64,000 nucleotides of DNA from Pseudobdellovibrionaceae bacterium (GTDB taxonomy: Bacteria > Bdellovibrionota > Bdellovibrionia > Bdellovibrionales > Bdellovibrionaceae). A model generated the notes under the pieces. It was not told the origin of the DNA and did no database searches. It saw nothing but the letters and a program-made list of their open reading frames with translations. A program made the position numbers and the translations under genes. The stretch covers positions 62,001 to 126,000 of the forward strand of contig JALHMX010000006.1 in the NCBI GenBank assembly GCA_022843825.1. Reading direction: 5' to 3'. Shown here one piece after another: positions 59,567 to 64,000 of this stretch (position 1 is the first letter of the stretch; each line of letters opens with the position of its first letter).

Positions 59567-61471
59567 ATGGCCCCAATTCCAACTCAAAAACCCAGTCATA
59601 AAATTGAATTAAAACCGAAAACTTTCTTGAGACGACTGATCAGTCTTGCAATTAAAGCCTTGTTTGCGATTTTAGCCGCGGTAGCTATCTCGTTCTTAAA
59701 ACTCGACTACTTTGAAAGTTACTTCTACGATCAACGAGTACGCATCAAGGCTGCTTTAGGGCAATCAAAACCTACCCATACTCAGTCTATCATCGTTTTG
59801 ATCGATCATCCAACTATCGTAAAATATCAGGGATTCCCTACCTATTCTCATCACGCCCAGTTTCTAACTAAATTACATAGCTTAGGGCCCAAATTTATTC
59901 TGTATGATTTTCGCTCTAAAGATAATGAACTGTTAGATATAGAAGGCACTGCCGCTGATAAAATTAATTTTGCAAATGCTGTGGGTAAAATCTCTCATTT
60001 TTATATACTTACTGATGAGTTAGAAATGCGGGGAGAGTCTGGCAAACTTCAACTTAATCCACCCTTAAATTATGTCAACCGAGCTCCGGCACCAAAAACG
60101 ACCGATACCATATTGTTTGCTAAAGACGGCGTTTCACGTCGATTCATGATTAGCTATCAGGACGAAGTCCTACTTCATCCACGCGTAGCGGGGTGGTACA
60201 ATCGATCTATTCGAGACGTTAACAATATCCGCGGCCAATTTGAACTTTATGATTCTATTCAGGGCTACACCCAGTTTTCTCCATCAGGAACTTATCCTAC
60301 CTACAGTTTTACCGATATAATGGATGGACTTATACCTGCAGAAGAATTTAAAAATAAAATTGTCATTATAGGCACTGATACAGGAAAATCTGCGCGTGAA
60401 TATGTAATGACACCATTTTCGAGCGAAGTGACATCGATGCGGTCTGCTGAATACCATGCCAATGTCTTACAAACTCTTATTAATAATGAAGCTGTGGCAC
60501 GTTGGCCGAAGTGGACTAATATACTTCTTACGTGCTTGATTTCATTTTTAACAGTTTATACTGTATTCACTTTACGGCCTGGCAAAGGCTTACTTGTCTT
60601 ACTACTTACACTACTTAGTTTGTCCATTGTTGTTACTTTAATGTTTGTTTATTTCAACATTTGGGTGGACTTAACTCATCCTTTTATTGCCATATTTATA
60701 TGTTACTATTTTTTTATACCCTATCGTCTGATTCGGGAAAATCGATTGTCATGGGAGTACTATCAAAGGAATCAATTGCTCCGACAAGTCGAAGAACTTA
60801 AAACCAACTTTATATCTATGATGTCACACGACCTTAAAACGCCTATTGCACGCATTCAAGGGATGACAGAAATGATAGCCTCAGATGAACAGAAATTGTC
60901 TATTCATCAACATGAAGCTTTAGATAATATAAAAACCAGCTCTGATGATTTGTTAAAATTTATTAATTCAATTCTTCAGTACGGACGCATTGAAAGCCAG
61001 GGGTTAGAGTTAAAACTACAGTCCAAAGATATCAATGCCTTGATCAGCGTGGTTGTCAAAAAACTTGAATTCCTGGCTAAGATAAAAAGAATCAAAATAA
61101 AAACGAGTCTGGAACCGTTATTTCCAAGCTTGGTCGATCCGGATCTTATTAAGCAGGTTTTTTCAAACCTGCTTGAGAACGCTATCAAGTACAGCCGTGA
61201 AGAATCTACAATTTATATTTTGTCCCGCGAGGAAAATAACTTCATTTATATTGATTTTAAAGACGAAGGCGTAGGTATCCCAGCTGTAGATCTTCCTAAC
61301 ATTTTCATGAAATTTTTTCGCAGTCACGACGTCAAAATCTCTACAATCAAGGGCTCAGGCCTAGGATTGTATTTAGCCTCATACTTTGCCGAGCTTCATC
61401 AAGGCACTATAACCGTTAACAGTGAATTCGGCGTAGGATCTACCTTTACTGTAAAACTCCCAATAAACTAG
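59567..61471 (+). CDS. CHASE2-type sensor histidine kinase
   Basis: The 634-residue protein has an N-terminal membrane helix (about 24-45), an extracytoplasmic CHASE2-like domain (about 50-310, with SIIVLIDHPTIVKYQGFPTY, KFILYDFRSKDNELLDIEG and KIVIIGTDTGKSAREYVMTP), three further membrane helices (about 320-395), then a HisKA domain (MMSHDLKTPIARIQGMTEMI, phospho-His) and HATPase with NLLENAIKYSREES, DEGVGIPAVDL and GSGLGLYLASYFA. CHASE2 binds unknown ligands outside the inner membrane. It is 20 bp after the peptide gene and 45 bp before the NtrC-type gene: a plausible pair. Confidence 0.9.
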   Translation: MAPIPTQKPSHKIELKPKTFLRRLISLAIKALFAILAAVAISFLKLDYFESYFYDQRVRIKAALGQSKPTHTQSIIVLIDHPTIVKYQGFPTYSHHAQFLTKLHSLGPKFILYDFRSKDNELLDIEGTAADKINFANAVGKISHFYILTDELEMRGESGKLQLNPPLNYVNRAPAPKTTDTILFAKDGVSRRFMISYQDEVLLHPRVAGWYNRSIRDVNNIRGQFELYDSIQGYTQFSPSGTYPTYSFTDIMDGLIPAEEFKNKIVIIGTDTGKSAREYVMTPFSSEVTSMRSAEYHANVLQTLINNEAVARWPKWTNILLTCLISFLTVYTVFTLRPGKGLLVLLLTLLSLSIVVTLMFVYFNIWVDLTHPFIAIFICYYFFIPYRLIRENRLSWEYYQRNQLLRQVEELKTNFISMMSHDLKTPIARIQGMTEMIASDEQKLSIHQHEALDNIKTSSDDLLKFINSILQYGRIESQGLELKLQSKDINALISVVVKKLEFLAKIKRIKIKTSLEPLFPSLVDPDLIKQVFSNLLENAIKYSREESTIYILSREENNFIYIDFKDEGVGIPAVDLPNIFMKFFRSHDVKISTIKGSGLGLYLASYFAELHQGTITVNSEFGVGSTFTVKLPIN

Positions 61472-61516
61472 CATTTTTTTTAACCTTATGGTAATAAGCT
61501 TTAAAGGGGTGACTAT

Positions 61517-63079
61517 ATGTTGAGAGTTCTTGTCGTTGATGACGATCAAGCTTTAAGATTATCCATACGTAGTGCTTTAGAGAACACTCAACGCTTTCAG
61601 GTGGATGAGGCTTTTGATGGCGTTAATGCCCTTGAGAAGATCGGCCTTGGCAACTCACAACGACCCTATGACATCGTTATATTAGATGTCGATATGCCTC
61701 GTAAAAATGGATTAGAAACATTAAAAGTTATTAAAGAAATTGATCCTGGGATTATCGTTATCATGCTAACGGCTCATGCTACGGTTGATATTGCCGTCCA
61801 GGCCGTAAAAGACGGCGCCTATAATTTCTTGTCTAAGCCTATTCCTGGCGATGAGCTGGTTAAACTCATTAAAAAGGCCATTGAAGCCCACACACTTATT
61901 TCTAATTTAGCAGTGTCTTCTCCGGTCTTCGTAGATGAAGGCCAGAAAATTATTGGTAATACCTCTCAGATGCAGAAAGTTTTTAATATAATTCACAAGT
62001 TAGCTAAGGTAGACACTCCTGTCCTTATTCGTGGTGCTTCAGGAACCGGAAAAGAATTAGTCGCCAAGGCCATACATTTCAATTCAAGCCGTAAGGACGA
62101 AAAATTTGTGGCTATTAACTGTTCGGCCATACCTGAGAACCTATTTGAGTCAGAGCTTTTTGGACATGAAAAAGGCTCTTTTACAGGCGCAGATCAAAGA
62201 AAAATAGGTAAATTTCAATTCGCTGAAGGTGGAACTTTATTTTTGGATGAAATTGGGGACATGCCGCAGCTAATGCAAGTTAAAATTTTGCGTGTGCTGC
62301 AAGAAAAACTTTTCACTCCCGTAGGCTCGAATCGTGAGATCGCATCTAATGTACGTATTATCGCCGCAACTAATCGCCCTTTAGAAGAAATGATGAAGGC
62401 TGGGACTTTTCGCGAAGATCTTTTTTATCGTTTAAATGTAGTTCCTATATTTTTACCACAACTGTGTGATCGCAAAGACGATCTAGAAACCTTAATAAAA
62501 ATATTTATTAAAAAGTTCAACCGCGTTCATAATAAAAAAATCACGGGCTTAACTAAAGATGCTTTAGCTACATTAAGCAAGCATAACTGGCCCGGAAATA
62601 TTCGTGAACTTGAAAATGTTATTGAGCATGCTTTCGTCCTTGAAAGCTCAAATCAAATCACTTTAGGAAGCTTGCCAGAGGCCATTTTGGAAGCGGTCGG
62701 CATAAGCATGATCGACTCAATTGATAAGTTTCAAAGTCAAACAAATAATCTAAAAGCTCTTGCATCACATGAAAGCACCTTGGCTGTAGAAGATAATTTT
62801 GATGATTTAGATAGCGATAACTTTAGTATGACTGATGAGCTAGATGTAACAGATGATGATACAATTCCATTTACTGCGTCAGCTCATTCTGCACTAGATT
62901 TCAACGCCCAAAAAGAAGAATTTGAAAAACAGTTTATTATCAAAGCTTTAAAGACTTTTAAAGGACGAATTAATCAAACTGCACTGCATGCAAATATTCC
63001 AAAAAAGACATTACTGCGAAAAATCGAAAAATACGGAATCGTGGCTAAAGACTATGCACTACAAAAGTCTGATGACTAA
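61517..63079 (+). CDS. NtrC-family sigma-54-dependent response regulator
   Basis: The 520-residue protein has a receiver domain (VLVVDDDQALRLSIRSALEN, phospho-Asp in VILDVDMPRKNGLETL), then a AAA+ core with Walker A RGASGTGKELVAKAIHF, the sigma-54-contacting loop KGSFTGADQRK (the more usual form is GAFTGA), NCSAIPENLFESELFGHEK, and EIGDMPQLMQVKILRVL (Walker B region). The C-terminal part has a Fis-type HTH (NQTALHANIPKKTLLRKIEK). An acidic linker lies at about 410-460. It forms a two-component pair with the CHASE2 kinase. Targets unknown. Confidence 0.92.
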   Translation: MLRVLVVDDDQALRLSIRSALENTQRFQVDEAFDGVNALEKIGLGNSQRPYDIVILDVDMPRKNGLETLKVIKEIDPGIIVIMLTAHATVDIAVQAVKDGAYNFLSKPIPGDELVKLIKKAIEAHTLISNLAVSSPVFVDEGQKIIGNTSQMQKVFNIIHKLAKVDTPVLIRGASGTGKELVAKAIHFNSSRKDEKFVAINCSAIPENLFESELFGHEKGSFTGADQRKIGKFQFAEGGTLFLDEIGDMPQLMQVKILRVLQEKLFTPVGSNREIASNVRIIAATNRPLEEMMKAGTFREDLFYRLNVVPIFLPQLCDRKDDLETLIKIFIKKFNRVHNKKITGLTKDALATLSKHNWPGNIRELENVIEHAFVLESSNQITLGSLPEAILEAVGISMIDSIDKFQSQTNNLKALASHESTLAVEDNFDDLDSDNFSMTDELDVTDDDTIPFTASAHSALDFNAQKEEFEKQFIIKALKTFKGRINQTALHANIPKKTLLRKIEKYGIVAKDYALQKSDD

Positions 63080-63187
63080 TTGTACTGCCTGTTTTTTTGC
63101 ATAAAAATCTTCCCCAAAAAATGAGTGTTAATTTTAATATGGTGGTTGACTGAAATTTCATTTTTCAGATAGCGTGATCATCTCTTT

Positions 63188-63634
63188 ATGGCGATGAATC
63201 CTTTACCACCCCAAGCTTATACCAAAGAAACTTTGCAGAAGGCCTATCAATGGTTACTTACGCAAAATGCTTCAATCAAAGAGTTGGCTTCTAATCAAGA
63301 CATCTTAATCAGCTTATATTTAAAGGCGCAAAGAAATGGTGATGCCTCTTTGGAAGCTCCCAGCATTCAAAACTTTAAACAAGAATTAAAATCCTTAGCG
63401 AATATGATGGGTGACTTTCAAGTTCCTGTGGCGACGCCAGTACAGCCACAGGCAACCGTAACAAACGTAAACCATACGGCTACTAAGTCTCAGAAAGCCT
63501 ACGCCGATTTGGATGAACATAGCAATCTGCTCATTCATGAAGTCCGGACAACGCTTAACTTAAGTTCCGATACAGAGGCCTTGCGCGCCCTTATTTCACT
63601 GGGCCATCGCCAATTTAAAAAAATTAATAACTAG
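63188..63634 (+). CDS. Hypothetical cytoplasmic protein
   Basis: The 148-residue protein has no signal peptide. It is helical, with an N-terminal unit (KETLQKAYQWLLTQNASIKE, KELASNQDILISLYLKAQRN) and a C-terminal unit (DEHSNLLIHEVRTTLNLSSD, EALRALISLGHRQFKKI) joined by a Pro/Gln/Thr-rich linker. Family not recognised. It is separate from the regulator upstream by 109 bp and converges on the TolR-like gene with a 1-bp gap. Confidence 0.6.
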   Translation: MAMNPLPPQAYTKETLQKAYQWLLTQNASIKELASNQDILISLYLKAQRNGDASLEAPSIQNFKQELKSLANMMGDFQVPVATPVQPQATVTNVNHTATKSQKAYADLDEHSNLLIHEVRTTLNLSSDTEALRALISLGHRQFKKINN

Positions 63635-63635
63635 A

Positions 63636-64000
63636 TTATTTTTTATCAATACTGATAGCAAACTTCTTAACGCCAGCGCCTTTTACAATATCCAGTAAGG
63701 CCACAACACGTCCGTGCGGCACATCCCGATCTGCTGAGATAATAGCTTGGATATCGGGGTTTTTACTGACTTCATTCTGAGCGGCCAACATGACGGCTTG
63801 GTCATCGGCCTCTTTACCATCCAAGATCACTTTGCCATCGTTGCTGATGGTGATATTGAGCTTGCTGGGTGTGGTCGCTTCGCCTGAAGCAGCTTTCGGT
63901 AAATTAACATTAATAGACGGCTTCATTATCATGGGCGCCGTCACCATAAATATAATCAAAACCACTAAAATAATATCAACTAACGGTACGACGTTAATTT
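63636..64000 (-). CDS. TolR/ExbD-family biopolymer transport protein, 5'-truncated by the window edge
   Basis: The frame remains open to the end of the window, and translation of the last bases gives INVVPLVDIILVVLIIFMV, which is the typical TolR/ExbD transmembrane helix with its conserved Asp, so the true start lies beyond base 64000. About 121 residues are visible: the helix, then a periplasmic domain with LNITISNDGKVILDGKEAD and HGRVVALLDIVKGAGVKKFA. TolR and ExbD couple proton flow to TolA or TonB. TolR is the likelier one given the pal gene in this window, but ExbD cannot be excluded. Confidence 0.88.
   Translation of the reverse strand, partial: INVVPLVDIILVVLIIFMVTAPMIMKPSINVNLPKAASGEATTPSKLNITISNDGKVILDGKEADDQAVMLAAQNEVSKNPDIQAIISADRDVPHGRVVALLDIVKGAGVKKFAISIDKK

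Noticed and set aside
1..64000. Search for tRNA, rRNA, tmRNA, CRISPR and prophage genes
   Set aside because: The intergenic gaps are short and I saw none of the expected cloverleaf ends, repeat-spacer units or phage genes. A profile-based scan would be needed to exclude small RNAs.

Overview
The window looks like a stretch of a moderately AT-rich Bdellovibrionota (Bdellovibrio or Pseudobdellovibrio-like) chromosome. This is inferred from gene content: MotAB, near-identical tandem flagellins with FliD/FliS, a CpaF-type pilus ATPase, a Pal/CpoB-like envelope cluster, an LspA fusion, CHASE2 and NtrC signalling, many secreted proteins and lipoproteins without recognisable families, and very compact gene packing. 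I see no rRNA, tRNA, CRISPR array, prophage or plasmid genes.

Layout. 1-7.3 kb: tail of a SmpA-like gene, enolase, a CpaF ATPase with small neighbours, and two secreted proteins of unknown function. 7.3-15.7 kb: DacB carboxypeptidase, an LspA-HAMP fusion, an exonuclease-WYL fusion, MotB/MotA, a membrane protein, DsbD and an RsuA/RluB-type pseudouridine synthase. 15.7-19.3 kb: a cholesterol-dependent-cytolysin-family lipoprotein divergent from a secreted cysteine-hydrolase-like protein. 19.2-29.3 kb: housekeeping genes (pgpA, glnS, recX, alaS, smpB, rsmA, tsaD) and a Pal/CpoB lipoprotein cluster. 29.3-40 kb: a metalloprotease/propeller/barrel protein, a SNF2 helicase and a repeat-plus-VWA lipoprotein. 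40-43 kb: a REP-associated (IS200-like) transposase gene with four copies of a 12-bp motif, then aminotransferase, coaD and rsmD. 43-51.4 kb: a minus-strand flagellar run (two flagellins, FlaG-like, FliD, FliS, FliT-like) followed by a TPR protein, a soluble histidine kinase and a receiver protein, with sigma-28-type promoters. 51.8-57 kb: a GcvH-like acidic protein, an outer-membrane barrel, a GroES-like protein, two DUF507 proteins and a class A PBP. 57-63 kb: an MBL hydrolase divergent from a radical SAM/SPASM enzyme, a 38-residue peptide gene, a CHASE2 histidine kinase and an NtrC-type regulator. 63.6-64 kb: a TolR/ExbD gene running off the edge.

The strongest candidates for something undescribed are (1) the radical SAM/SPASM maturase, 38-aa peptide, CHASE2 kinase and sigma-54 activator run at 58.0-63.1 kb, which resembles a ribosomally synthesised modified-peptide locus with its own signalling pair and a phased operator; and (2) the cytolysin-family lipoprotein at 15.7-17.4 kb, which keeps the pore-forming core but lacks the cholesterol-binding undecapeptide. 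Other unusual points are the transposase motif conserved in three translation contexts, long palindromes that contain stop codons, the LspA-HAMP and exonuclease-WYL fusions, and a GcvH fold without its lipoyl lysine.
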